Below, piece after piece: positions 8,376-16,353 of a stretch of 33,296 bases of DNA. Numbering within the stretch: the stretch's first letter is position 1; each line of letters begins with the position of its first letter. Source of the DNA: Cyanobacteria bacterium HKST-UBA02 (GTDB lineage Bacteria; Cyanobacteriota; Vampirovibrionia; Obscuribacterales; Obscuribacteraceae); assembly GCA_020431945.1 (NCBI GenBank), contig JAGQHH010000066.1:1-33296 (forward strand), in the 5' to 3' direction. The translations under genes were made by a program, and so were the position numbers. The notes under the pieces were generated by a model. That model ran no database searches. It was not told the origin of the DNA and saw only the letters and a list, made by a program, of their open reading frames with translations.

Positions 8376-10793
8376 ATGAGCGATAAATCTGATGATGAGC
8401 GCTGCCCACGCTGCGGTGGAGTGAAAACTCTTGCCGGGCGGTCGCATTCGCTCACCCAGTGGATCGAGGCCTGCAACTGCGCAATTCTCGATGCCGCCGA
8501 GAAGGAAGGGCAGGAGCTGATAAGCATCTGCGCCGACTGCGGCAAACGCGCGGCAGCGGGACGCGCGGGCTCTTTCACCCAGTGGATATTTCGCATGGAT
8601 CTCTGCTCCTGTCCGGTGCCGAGACCGAGACTGCAGCCGGCAGGCACGTTAGAGCCCGTTGAAACAGAAGTGCTTGCCGAGACCGAGAATTATGAGGATG
8701 CAGGCGTTGAGATCGAGGTGGACCCCGATCGCTTCCCCGTGGATCGATTCCGCCCCCTTTCGGTGATCGGCAGAGGAAGCACCGGCACGGTTTATTACTG
8801 CAGCGACCGGCTCCTCAATAAGGACGTGGCGGTCAAGGTTCTCAACAGACAGTCCGACGAGGATCTGGTGGCGTTTCAGAGAGAGGCGAAAACTACCAGC
8901 AATCTCAATCATCCGAATATCGTCCAGGTGCTCGACTTCGGTGTCACCGGCGGTGGTGTGCCTTTCATGGCTATGGAATTCGTCGATGGGGTCAGCCTTG
9001 ATCTGGTGCTCGCCGAGAGGAAGGTTCTCGGATTACGCCAGGCTCTCGAGATCTTCCACCAGGTCTGCCAGGGCATCAGCTATGCTCATGGGGAAGGAGT
9101 CCTTCATCGCGACCTCAAAAGCTCGAATATTCTTCTTTCGGGCCTCGACAGCGGCAATCCCGATGTCCGTATCATCGATTTCGGAGTGGCTCTGGGAAAG
9201 TACAGCTCCGACGGTGCGATAATAGCGGGTACGCCGGCATATATGCCGCCGGACCAGGCTCTCGGAAGATCATATGACGAGCGCTCGGAAGTCTATGGAA
9301 TCGGTTGCACTTTTTTCGAGGCGCTCACCGGCCGGCCGCCTTTCAGTGGTGATACTGCTCTCGATACCATGAGAAGGCATGCCGAGGAGCATCCTCCCAG
9401 TCTCGCCGAGGCGAGTGTCACCGGCCAGGTCTTTCCGGACTCTCTTGAAAGCATTGCTGCCTGCTGCCTGGAAAAGGACGGAGATGATCGATTTACCTCT
9501 GTAAGTCAGCTCGACCAGGCTATCCTGTCGGCCTTGCAAGAGATCGTCGAGAGCGAGAAGCCGGCTGTGACGCCGGTAACCCAGCATGTCTGGACATTCA
9601 TCAGCGAGGAGGGCTGGCGCTCGGGAAGATTCTGGGCGATTCTGGCGACATTCCTGGTGGTGGCAATCGTATCCGGCGCCTATCTGGTGAACCGCTCGGT
9701 GGCGATCACCGAGCGCAAAGCCCACAAGGACGTCTCCGAGTCCGATCTCGCCCTGACGCCCCTGACCAGTCTTGTCTCCACCGCCATCGAGCCGCACTTC
9801 TCGGACATCGGCGAGGTCAAAGGGCAGTCCCGGCTCCTGGCCAAGGAAGGCGTCACCGACAGGCAACTCGAGGAGTTATCCGGCAGGCATGATATCTACT
9901 CGGTAATTATAAATGGCGACCCGATAACCGCCAGGGGTCTGGCGGCGATAGCCGACTGCGGCATCGTGGATCTGAAGATCACCAATGTCAAAGTCGGTGA
10001 CGAGGCTGTGCCCGTGCTTGCCTCGATGAAGGATCTCAGAGCCCTGGATATGATGGGCACGAATATCACCAGTGGTGGTATCAAAGATCTGCTTTCGCGC
10101 ACGTCTCTGGATGAGCTTCATATAGGTGGCGATCTGGTGGACGACAGCGCCATCCAGGCAGTTGCTTCTACGCCTTCTCTCAAGGGTCTGGAGATATCGA
10201 AAGCTCCCGGTGTAAGCGAGAAGTCCCTGACGAAGCTGGCAGCTCTTCCCGAGCTGCGTATCCTCGGTCTCGACGCCATCGAATTCGGTTCCCGGATGCT
10301 TGGCGCTTTGAAAGGTTTTCCGGCTCTGCAGGAGCTTTCTTTGAGCCGGATCGATCTCAGCAGGGAATTGCTCAAAGGGGTCACTGGCCTCAATCTGACC
10401 GGTCTGGAGATAGCCAGGACCGATCTCGATGACAGTCAGCTCGAGAAGATCGTTTCGATGAAGAGTCTCAGGAGCCTCACTCTCAAGCTTTGCGGGACTT
10501 CCGATCGGCAGCTCAAGATAATCGCCCGTGCCGGCAAGCTCGAGCGCCTGTCCATAGTCAGTCCGGAGCTTTCCGGGAGCGGTCTCGAGGCATTGCCCCC
10601 GGGTCTTCAGAAGCTCGATCTGAGGCGCTCTTTCAAGGTGTCTACAGCGAAATTGCAGGCTTTTCGCCAGAGCCATCCCGGTTGCCGGGTGATTTTCTCC
10701 GGGGGGGATGACCTCAAAGGGCAGGTGGACGGCCTGAGCAAGGCTCTTTTCGACAGTCTCGATTCGGGAAGGAACCTGCGAAAGTACTGGTAG
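8376..10793 (+). CDS. Transmembrane Ser/Thr protein kinase with duplicated Cys module and leucine-rich repeats
   Basis: This 805-residue receptor-like kinase has four parts. Residues 1-85 hold two copies of a cysteine module, each C-x2-C-G ... GR-x2-S-(L/F)-TQWI ... C-x-C, likely zinc-binding. Residues about 125-390 form a Hanks-type kinase with glycine loop IGRGSTGTV, VAVK lysine K154, HRDLKSSN (D246) and DFG (D268). The activation segment ends GTPAYMPPDQA rather than the common APE. One membrane helix spans about 419-441. The C-terminal region (about 480-805) is a series of leucine-rich repeats such as LRALDMMGTNITSGGI, predicted extracytoplasmic. Catalysis looks intact. The ligand is probably sensed by the repeats, and substrates are unknown. 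It directly precedes dnaE2, though dnaE2 has its own promoter. Confidence 0.9.
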   Translation: MSDKSDDERCPRCGGVKTLAGRSHSLTQWIEACNCAILDAAEKEGQELISICADCGKRAAAGRAGSFTQWIFRMDLCSCPVPRPRLQPAGTLEPVETEVLAETENYEDAGVEIEVDPDRFPVDRFRPLSVIGRGSTGTVYYCSDRLLNKDVAVKVLNRQSDEDLVAFQREAKTTSNLNHPNIVQVLDFGVTGGGVPFMAMEFVDGVSLDLVLAERKVLGLRQALEIFHQVCQGISYAHGEGVLHRDLKSSNILLSGLDSGNPDVRIIDFGVALGKYSSDGAIIAGTPAYMPPDQALGRSYDERSEVYGIGCTFFEALTGRPPFSGDTALDTMRRHAEEHPPSLAEASVTGQVFPDSLESIAACCLEKDGDDRFTSVSQLDQAILSALQEIVESEKPAVTPVTQHVWTFISEEGWRSGRFWAILATFLVVAIVSGAYLVNRSVAITERKAHKDVSESDLALTPLTSLVSTAIEPHFSDIGEVKGQSRLLAKEGVTDRQLEELSGRHDIYSVIINGDPITARGLAAIADCGIVDLKITNVKVGDEAVPVLASMKDLRALDMMGTNITSGGIKDLLSRTSLDELHIGGDLVDDSAIQAVASTPSLKGLEISKAPGVSEKSLTKLAALPELRILGLDAIEFGSRMLGALKGFPALQELSLSRIDLSRELLKGVTGLNLTGLEIARTDLDDSQLEKIVSMKSLRSLTLKLCGTSDRQLKIIARAGKLERLSIVSPELSGSGLEALPPGLQKLDLRRSFKVSTAKLQAFRQSHPGCRVIFSGGDDLKGQVDGLSKALFDSLDSGRNLRKYW

Positions 10794-10807
10794 CATACTT
10801 TTGTATG
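10794..10807. promoter_or_regulatory. Palindromic operator CATAC-N4-GTATG at dnaE2, candidate SOS (LexA) box
   Basis: CATACTTTTGTATG is an exact inverted repeat with the same half-sites and spacing as the imuA operator at 2318-2331. It ends one base before the -10 box of dnaE2, where a bound repressor would occlude the promoter. Co-regulation of the two mutasome loci is the natural reading. Confidence 0.65.
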
Positions 10808-10808
10808 G

Positions 10809-10814
10809 TATAAT
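10809..10814 (+). promoter_or_regulatory. -10 box of dnaE2, implying a leaderless or nearly leaderless transcript
   Basis: A perfect TATAAT lies six bases before the dnaE2 ATG (10821), so transcription would start at or within a base or two of the initiation codon. No clear -35 is present at the usual distance. A ten-base palindrome, ATTCCGGAAT (10813-10822), overlaps the -10 end and the start codon. Confidence 0.6.
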
Positions 10815-10820
10815 TCCGGA

Positions 10821-13800
10821 ATGGAAACAAGCGTTCTGTACGCCGAGCTTCATTGTCATTCGGCTTTCTCGCTCCTCGACGGCGCCAGCAATCCCGAAGA
10901 GCTTGTCAGTCGTGCTGTGGAGCTCGGGCTCTCGGCTCTGGCTCTCACGGACCACGACGATCTGGGGGGCTCGGTGCGTTTCGCCCATGCCGCAAAGGAA
11001 GCCGGGCTGGATGCCATAATCGGCGCTGAGATCACGCTTCAGGATGGCTCCCATATAGTTCTTCTGGCCATGGACGAGGATGGCTACAAGAATATCTGCC
11101 GGCTCATCACCCTCAGCCGTTTCGGCAGGGAGCGGGGCGAGCCCCGGGTCTCCCGGTCAGAGCTCTTCGAGCGAAGCAGCGGTCTTATCGCTCTTTCAGG
11201 CTGTCCCCGGGGTCTCATTCCGTCGCTTCTCTCCCGGAAGGACAGGGACGGTGCTGCTCATGCCGCCATGCGGATGCAGGAGATATTCGGCGATCGTTTC
11301 TATCTGGAGACCTGGAATCATCACATCCTTCAGGAGCAGGTCATCGCCAGGGAAATCGTCGAGCTTGCCGCTGCCCTGTCCATACCATGGGTGGTCAGCA
11401 ATAACGTCCATTATGCCCTTCCCGAGAAGCGGATAGTTCATGACGTGCTCACCTGTATCCGCCACCAGACTACTCTTGCCGGGGCCGGCCGGAGATTGCG
11501 TCCCAACGGCAGCTGGTATCTCAAGTCCCCGGCGGAGATGGCCCGTCTCTGGCGTCACGATCTCTCCGGGATAGAGCGTACCGTCGAGGTGGCGGAGCGT
11601 TGCCGGTTTCGCCTGGGAAGCTTGAAGACACCACTGCCGGTGTTCGAGCCGGCGCCGGAGATTGCCGCCATTTGCGGTATCGATTCGGAGCGGAGTCTCG
11701 ATCACAATGCCTTGCTCCGGAAGCTCGTCTGGGAGGGTGCCGGGCTCAGGTATCCGGTTCTGCCGCCCGGGCATGTCCGGCAGATCGAGCATGAGCTCGA
11801 GATGATCATCGGTCTCGATCTGGCTCCTTATTTCCTGATTATGTGGGATATCGTGCGCTTCGCCCGCAGCCGGGGCATTGCCGTCCAGGGGCGGGGATCC
11901 GCGGCCAATTCGGCAGTCTGCTATTGCCTGATGATCACTGCGGTGGATCCGGTGGGCATGGAGCTGCTTTTCGAGCGCTTTCTCTCGGAAGGACGTCACG
12001 AGCCTCCGGATATCGATCTCGACATAGCGCATCAGGAAAGAGAGACAGTGCTCCAGTATGTATACGAGAAGTACGGGCGGGAGCACGCTGCCATGGTCTG
12101 CGAGATCATCACTTATCGCGGACGCTCGGCTGTGCGTGACGCTGCCCGGGTCCTGGGCTTCTCCCAGGAGACCGCCGACCGGCTGGCGGCGGAGGCCGAG
12201 CACAGCGAAGCCCGGGGCGCGGTACTGAAGCTCCTCGACGGCGGGCTGGAGAATGCCGGTCTCGATGCGCGGGACCGGCGGGTTCAGCTTCTTCTCAATG
12301 TCGTATCGGGGCTCCATCAATTACCGCGGCATCGATCCATTCATGTGGGCGGTTTCGTTCTCTCCGGCAGACCTCTGGGAGAGCTCGTCCCCATCGAGTC
12401 CGCCGCCATGGAAGGGCGCACGGTCATACAGTGGGACAAGGACGATATCGATCTGGTGGGCATGATCAAGATCGATCTGCTCGGTCTCGGCATGCTCACT
12501 ATGATTCAGGAGGGACTCAAACTGGTGAGCCGTTTCCGTGGTGTCGATATCGATATCGGGCAGCTCGACATGCACGATCCCTCGATCTACAAGATGCTCT
12601 GCGATGCTGATACCATCGGGGTCTTCCAGGTGGAATCCCGGGCCCAGATGAATATCCTGCCGCGCCTGAAGCCGAGCTGCTTCTACGATATCATCGTCTC
12701 CATCGCCATTGTCAGACCCGGTCCTATTCAGGGCAATATCATCCATCCTTATCTGAGACGCCGGCGCAAGGAAGAAGAGGTGGTCTATCTGCACCCCTCC
12801 CTGGAGCCGATCCTGAAGCGCACCCTGGGGGTACCGCTTTTCCAGGAGCAGGGCATGAAACTGGCAGTGGTGGCAGCCGGTTTCACTCCTTCCCAGGCGG
12901 ATCAGCTCCGGCGGGTGATGAGCCACAAGCGCTCCCAGGAGAAGATGGACCGTCTCTGCGAAGAGCTTGCCGCGGGCATGCGCAAAAACGATTTCAGCGA
13001 GGACGCTATCGCCACTATCACTCACCAGCTCCGGGCCTTCGCCAACTATGGTTTTCCCGAGAGCCATGCCGCTTCTTTCTCGCTTCTCGTCTATGCTTCC
13101 GCTTATCTCAAGCGTTATTATCGACCCGAGTTCTATTGCGCCATACTCAATGCGCAGCCCATGGGCTTCTACTCCCCCGCCACCCTCATCCGCGATGCCC
13201 TCAGGCATGGTGTCAGGGTCGGTCCGGTGGATCTTGGCAGGAGCGCCTGGGATTGTACTCTCGAGCCCGATGAAGAAGACGGCGAGCCGGCTTTGCGTAT
13301 CGGGCTGCGTTATGTGGAGGGGCTCGGCAGAAAAGCCCGGGATTCTCTTCTCCTGTCCTGGCAGAATGGCGGTGTTTTCCAGTCTCTCGACGATGTGGTG
13401 GCACGTAGCGGTCTGAGCGCGGCGGATCTGAAAGTGCTCGCCCGGGCCGGGGCTTTCGAGAGCTTCTGCGCCGGCAGGCGCCAGGCTCTCTGGCAGGTGC
13501 TCGGCAAGCTCAAGGAGAAGCGCCCTACTCCGCTTCTCGATTCACTGCATGAGATGGCCGGCCTGTCCGAGCAGGAGACGCCGCCGCCGGTGCTTACCGA
13601 GATGAGCGAGCTCGAGACAGTGGTGACCGATTTCAGGATGATGGGACTTTCCACCAGCGAGCACCCCATGCGGTTCTACCGGAGCTGGGCTGAGGAGCGA
13701 GGAATTTTCACCTGCACCGGTCTTGCCCTTGACGGCGAGGACGGCTCTTCCCTGAGCGTTGCCGGGGCCGTGATCTGCCGCCAGCGTCCGGGCACCGCCA

Positions 13801-14027
13801 AGGGATTCGTTTTTCTGACTCTCGAAGACGAGACCGGCCTTGCCAATGTGATAATCCGCCCGGCGATTTTCGAGAAATACCGCCGGGTGATCATGAGCAA
13901 TTCTTTCTTGCGTGTGGACGGCAGGCTGCAGCTCGAATTCGGCGTGGCCAATGTGATCGCTATGCACTTCGAGCCCCTGCCGTCCCTTGCTGAAGACCCG
14001 GCAGTGCGATCGCGGAACTTTCATTGA
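10821..14027 (+). CDS. dnaE2: Error-prone DNA polymerase III alpha subunit DnaE2
   Basis: DnaE2 is the C-family polymerase that carries out translesion synthesis with ImuA and ImuB. This 1068-residue protein has the N-terminal PHP domain (ELHCHSAFSLLDGASNPEEL, then LTDHDDLGG). The polymerase core has catalytic aspartates in PDIDLD (D399, D401) and KIDLLGLG (D552), and a C-terminal OB fold (LSVAGAVICRQRPGTAKGFVFLTLEDETG). Its length is below the roughly 1160 residues of replicative DnaE, as expected for DnaE2. A -10 box six bases before the ATG and an operator-like palindrome indicate its own regulated promoter, separate from imuAB about 6 kb upstream. It ends seven bases before a convergent gene. 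Confidence 0.95.
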   Translation: METSVLYAELHCHSAFSLLDGASNPEELVSRAVELGLSALALTDHDDLGGSVRFAHAAKEAGLDAIIGAEITLQDGSHIVLLAMDEDGYKNICRLITLSRFGRERGEPRVSRSELFERSSGLIALSGCPRGLIPSLLSRKDRDGAAHAAMRMQEIFGDRFYLETWNHHILQEQVIAREIVELAAALSIPWVVSNNVHYALPEKRIVHDVLTCIRHQTTLAGAGRRLRPNGSWYLKSPAEMARLWRHDLSGIERTVEVAERCRFRLGSLKTPLPVFEPAPEIAAICGIDSERSLDHNALLRKLVWEGAGLRYPVLPPGHVRQIEHELEMIIGLDLAPYFLIMWDIVRFARSRGIAVQGRGSAANSAVCYCLMITAVDPVGMELLFERFLSEGRHEPPDIDLDIAHQERETVLQYVYEKYGREHAAMVCEIITYRGRSAVRDAARVLGFSQETADRLAAEAEHSEARGAVLKLLDGGLENAGLDARDRRVQLLLNVVSGLHQLPRHRSIHVGGFVLSGRPLGELVPIESAAMEGRTVIQWDKDDIDLVGMIKIDLLGLGMLTMIQEGLKLVSRFRGVDIDIGQLDMHDPSIYKMLCDADTIGVFQVESRAQMNILPRLKPSCFYDIIVSIAIVRPGPIQGNIIHPYLRRRRKEEEVVYLHPSLEPILKRTLGVPLFQEQGMKLAVVAAGFTPSQADQLRRVMSHKRSQEKMDRLCEELAAGMRKNDFSEDAIATITHQLRAFANYGFPESHAASFSLLVYASAYLKRYYRPEFYCAILNAQPMGFYSPATLIRDALRHGVRVGPVDLGRSAWDCTLEPDEEDGEPALRIGLRYVEGLGRKARDSLLLSWQNGGVFQSLDDVVARSGLSAADLKVLARAGAFESFCAGRRQALWQVLGKLKEKRPTPLLDSLHEMAGLSEQETPPPVLTEMSELETVVTDFRMMGLSTSEHPMRFYRSWAEERGIFTCTGLALDGEDGSSLSVAGAVICRQRPGTAKGFVFLTLEDETGLANVIIRPAIFEKYRRVIMSNSFLRVDGRLQLEFGVANVIAMHFEPLPSLAEDPAVRSRNFH

Positions 14028-14033
14028 CTCAAT

Positions 14034-14750
14034 TCATTTTTTCGGCGGCGGTTTTTTGAAGCTATAGTCGACCAGGGAAGCTTCCGAATCGACAACTGAA
14101 TTTTTCGCTGCTGTTTTGACAAGACCGACCCAGGGTGCCCACCAGTAAGTCATATTGACTGGTTGTCCGCCTTGTGTTCCGAGGACCTGGATCTTGATGG
14201 TGTCGAATTTTCCGGCGGGGGTCTCCACCACCTCCTGACAAAGAACCGTGGAGGTGTTATCGATCTCGATGCCCATATTTCCCTTGCCCTTCCAGTTCCA
14301 GCATTCATCTTTGGCTGGCGGATTGGTCAAAAGAACTCGCTCCGGGCTGAACTGGACAAACATATTTGGGTCGTCGCCATACTGTTCTTTATGCCAGACG
14401 ACTTTGCCTTTTCGCTTGATATACCATTCGTGAATTGTTTTCACCGAAGGGCTCGTTGTGTCTATCTTCCAGAGGATCGACTTGTCCGGTTGCTCTTCCG
14501 CAGCGACTACCTGATTCTTGAAGTCGTCCAGTTTCTGGCCCGAAGGCTTTCCGTTCAAGTCGTACTTCGTATAGGTGTACTTCCACCACCACTCGATGGG
14601 CTTGCCCTGATCGTCTTTGATGCGCACCGGGAAGTAGTCCGGTGGCGGTGGTTGCACTTTCTGCTTCGGCGCAGGTTTGTTCGCGGCCTCAGCGGTCAGA
14701 GTGCTGACGGTGACCAGGGACAGAATCGAGACAAGAAACCTTTTTATCAT
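14034..14750 (-). CDS. Exported protein of unknown function, tryptophan-rich
   Basis: This 238-residue protein has a Sec signal peptide (residues 1-22, ending AEAA) and then a Pro/Lys linker. I do not recognise a named family with confidence. The body is beta-rich with many aromatic residues (IEWWWKYTYTKYD; CWNWKGKGNMGIEID). It ends with a pattern reading VVETPAGKFDTIKI...YWWAPWVGLVK, reminiscent of periplasmic lipocalin-like or DUF3108-type proteins in which a late W-x-A-x-x-VGLVK strand is common. The Pro-Lys-rich tail (KKPPPKK) may touch the wall or membrane. Its stop lies six bases from that of dnaE2 on the other strand. It is divergent from the S4-domain gene across a 102-bp gap. Confidence 0.75.
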   Translation of the reverse strand: MIKRFLVSILSLVTVSTLTAEAANKPAPKQKVQPPPPDYFPVRIKDDQGKPIEWWWKYTYTKYDLNGKPSGQKLDDFKNQVVAAEEQPDKSILWKIDTTSPSVKTIHEWYIKRKGKVVWHKEQYGDDPNMFVQFSPERVLLTNPPAKDECWNWKGKGNMGIEIDNTSTVLCQEVVETPAGKFDTIKIQVLGTQGGQPVNMTYWWAPWVGLVKTAAKNSVVDSEASLVDYSFKKPPPKK

Positions 14751-14803
14751 TGTTTAAATGCTCGGTACAGAGACGTCATTCTAAGCGCTAGTGAAAAATA
14801 TTG

Positions 14804-14833
14804 TTGCCAGCCGCTATGAAAGGTTGCTAATCT
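14804..14833 (+). promoter_or_regulatory. Possible promoter of the S4-domain gene
   Basis: TTGCCA (14804-14809) and TAATCT (14828-14833) are separated by 18 bp, 19 bases before the ATG at 14853, with a short AAGG ribosome-like site between. The -10 is only a partial match, so this is tentative. Confidence 0.3.
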
Positions 14834-14852
14834 TGTTCGAAAGGCAAGGCAG

Positions 14853-15074
14853 ATGACGCAGAACAAAGAAATCCTAGTGGATAAGGACGAAGAACCGATT
14901 CGTCTCGACCAGCTCCTCAAATTCCATGGCATTGCTGCCAGTGGTGGCGCGGCAAAGCATATGATTCAAGGCGGTAACGTGAAGGTCAATGGTGAGGTGG
15001 AAACGCGTCGGGGACGCAAGCTCAGGACCGGCGATCGAATTGAAGCGCTCGGACAAGAGCTCATCGTGGAGTAG
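14853..15074 (+). CDS. Small S4-domain RNA-binding protein (YbcJ/YaaA type)
   Basis: This 73-residue protein is essentially a single S4 RNA-binding domain: IRLDQLLKFHGIAASGGAAKHMIQGGNVKVNGEVETRRGRKLRTGDRIE covers the two helices and the beta loop with the V-x-VNGE-x-E-x-R-R-G-x-K signature. Stand-alone S4 proteins of this type bind structured RNA and are often linked to the ribosome or to ribosome quality control; the exact role here is unknown. Size and sequence match the family along its full length. The gene appears monocistronic, followed by a 116-bp gap. Confidence 0.88.
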   Translation: MTQNKEILVDKDEEPIRLDQLLKFHGIAASGGAAKHMIQGGNVKVNGEVETRRGRKLRTGDRIEALGQELIVE

Positions 15075-15190
15075 CCGTATACCTGCTCCCTTGGCAAAGA
15101 CCCATTAGTGCCACGCAATCGGTCAAATCGTCATCGAGTATGGTGCTTTTGAAATAATCGCTTTCGATACATATGGTTTAATGCTCGGTT

Positions 15191-15820
15191 ATGACGGAAC
15201 AGGCACAAGGTCAACCGGATATCGATTCGCCGGAATTCTGGGATCTCTGTTATCAACAGGGAATGACACCCTGGGAATACGGCACTTTCGCGCCTCCCCT
15301 CAAGACATTTCTCGAGACTCCGTACAAAATGCCGCCGGGCAAGCTGGCAGTCCTGGGCTGCGGCACCGGTCACGACGCCCTCTTGCTTGCCCGGAGCGGC
15401 TATCAGGTGACGGCAATCGATTTTTCACAACATGCCATCAGTGCGACACATAAGAGATTCCAGGAAGCCGGCATCGCCGGAAGCACCGGTTTTCTACTGC
15501 ACCGTAATGTTTTCGACCTCTTCGAATATCACGGCTATTTCGACAGTGTTTTCGAGCACACTTGTTTTTGCTCTATAGCTCCGGATAGTCGCAAACGATA
15601 TTTCTTCGCTATACGAGACCTGCTTCGTCAGGGAGGCAAGTTTCTAGCCCTCTGGTGGATAGGGGAGAGACGTAGCGGGGGCCTGCCTTTCTCGATTACC
15701 AAAGATGAGATTTTCGAGATGTTCGACGGCACATTTTCGTTCGATCTCGTATACGAGCCCCAGGACTCATTTCCGCAGGATCAGGGCAAAGAGCTCATCA
15801 CACTTATGACCAAGTTGTGA
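15191..15820 (+). CDS. TPMT-like SAM-dependent methyltransferase
   Basis: This 209-residue class I methyltransferase resembles the thiopurine S-methyltransferase family. The N-terminal FWDLCYQQGMTPWEYG motif that lines the TPMT pocket is present, followed by the SAM-binding LGCGTGHDALLLARSGYQVTAIDFS (glycine loop 55-60, ribose-binding D77) and the family's EHTCFCSI segment with a following R-x-x-Y. Relatives methylate thiols, selenium or tellurium compounds, or halides. The substrate here cannot be determined, but a detoxification role is plausible. It has no signal peptide. ATG 15191 directly precedes the conserved domain. A weak hairpin follows the stop. Confidence 0.87.
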   Translation: MTEQAQGQPDIDSPEFWDLCYQQGMTPWEYGTFAPPLKTFLETPYKMPPGKLAVLGCGTGHDALLLARSGYQVTAIDFSQHAISATHKRFQEAGIAGSTGFLLHRNVFDLFEYHGYFDSVFEHTCFCSIAPDSRKRYFFAIRDLLRQGGKFLALWWIGERRSGGLPFSITKDEIFEMFDGTFSFDLVYEPQDSFPQDQGKELITLMTKL

Positions 15821-15834
15821 CTGGATATACACGA

Positions 15835-15856
15835 ATGGGGGTACGGTTTCTCCCAT
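15835..15856 (+). terminator. Weak hairpin after the methyltransferase gene
   Basis: ATGGGGG and CTCCCAT form a seven-pair stem (one G-U) with an eight-base loop, 15 bases after the stop. No T tract follows, so it is at best a weak or protein-dependent terminator. Confidence 0.25.
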
Positions 15857-16000
15857 AAACTAAGCTAATATAACTGGACAGCTGCTGTAACATCTCTTAT
15901 CCTGTTGACAACCAAGGCGAAAGGCAATTTTGGAAACGTGGTCAGGTCGGGTTAAAAGACAATTCAATAGAATCCGGCCTCCACGCCAGGGGGCGATCTC

Positions 16001-16351
16001 GTGAAAACAACACCACGAATTAGCGTAAATGTAGGCATCACTCTTCCCGACAGGGACAATGGTGTCCGGAACAAGCAAGACCTGAGCGAACACTATGCCG
16101 CTCATGTGTCGACCCAGGGATTCAGAGCCCTACTGCGTAACGACTCTCTGGAGGGTCGGCGCTTCCAGCTCTTCCTCAATCGAGTCAGCGATAATGAATA
16201 TGACCGTCTTCGCAACGAGCGCAGCCGCTCGGTCTCGAGACTGCGAAATCTCGAGAGGCGCGGTCTCATGTTCGAGGCGATCTTCGATCTGATTCCCAGT
16301 CTCTTCTCTTCCGGCTGGCGGCTTCTGCCTTCGAGACGGCGTTATCGCTGA
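16001..16351 (+). CDS. Small basic protein, unknown function
   Basis: This 116-residue ORF starts at GTG with a good Shine-Dalgarno-like AGGGGG seven bases upstream (15988-15993), which supports it being expressed. The product is Arg-rich, with a likely amphipathic helix in the middle (NRVSDNEYDRLRNERSRSVSRLRNLERRG) and a short hydrophobic stretch near the C-terminus (MFEAIFDLIPSLF). I do not recognise a family. The stop codon is part of TGAGCTCA (16349-16356), which also contains the stop of the convergent PDZ-CAP gene. It could be a nucleic-acid or membrane-associated protein, but that is a guess. Confidence 0.5.
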   Translation: MKTTPRISVNVGITLPDRDNGVRNKQDLSEHYAAHVSTQGFRALLRNDSLEGRRFQLFLNRVSDNEYDRLRNERSRSVSRLRNLERRGLMFEAIFDLIPSLFSSGWRLLPSRRRYR

Positions 16352-16353
16352 GC

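Noticed and set aside
14006..14013. GCGATCGC, the HIP1 octamer that is abundant in many cyanobacteria
   Set aside because: Only one copy was noticed in the window, about what chance predicts, so it gives no evidence for origin.
7597..15189. TTAATGCTCG at 7597-7606 and 15178-15187, and TTAAATGCTCG near 14755, all intergenic
   Set aside because: Repeated ten-base words are expected in 33 kb, and the sites have no consistent position relative to starts.
15905..15910. Perfect TTGACA in the gap before the small basic ORF
   Set aside because: No -10-like sequence lies 15-19 bp downstream.
15860..16105. Minus-strand ORF of 81 codons overlapping the small basic ORF
   Set aside because: No ribosome site or recognisable family; the + strand ORF has a good ribosome site.
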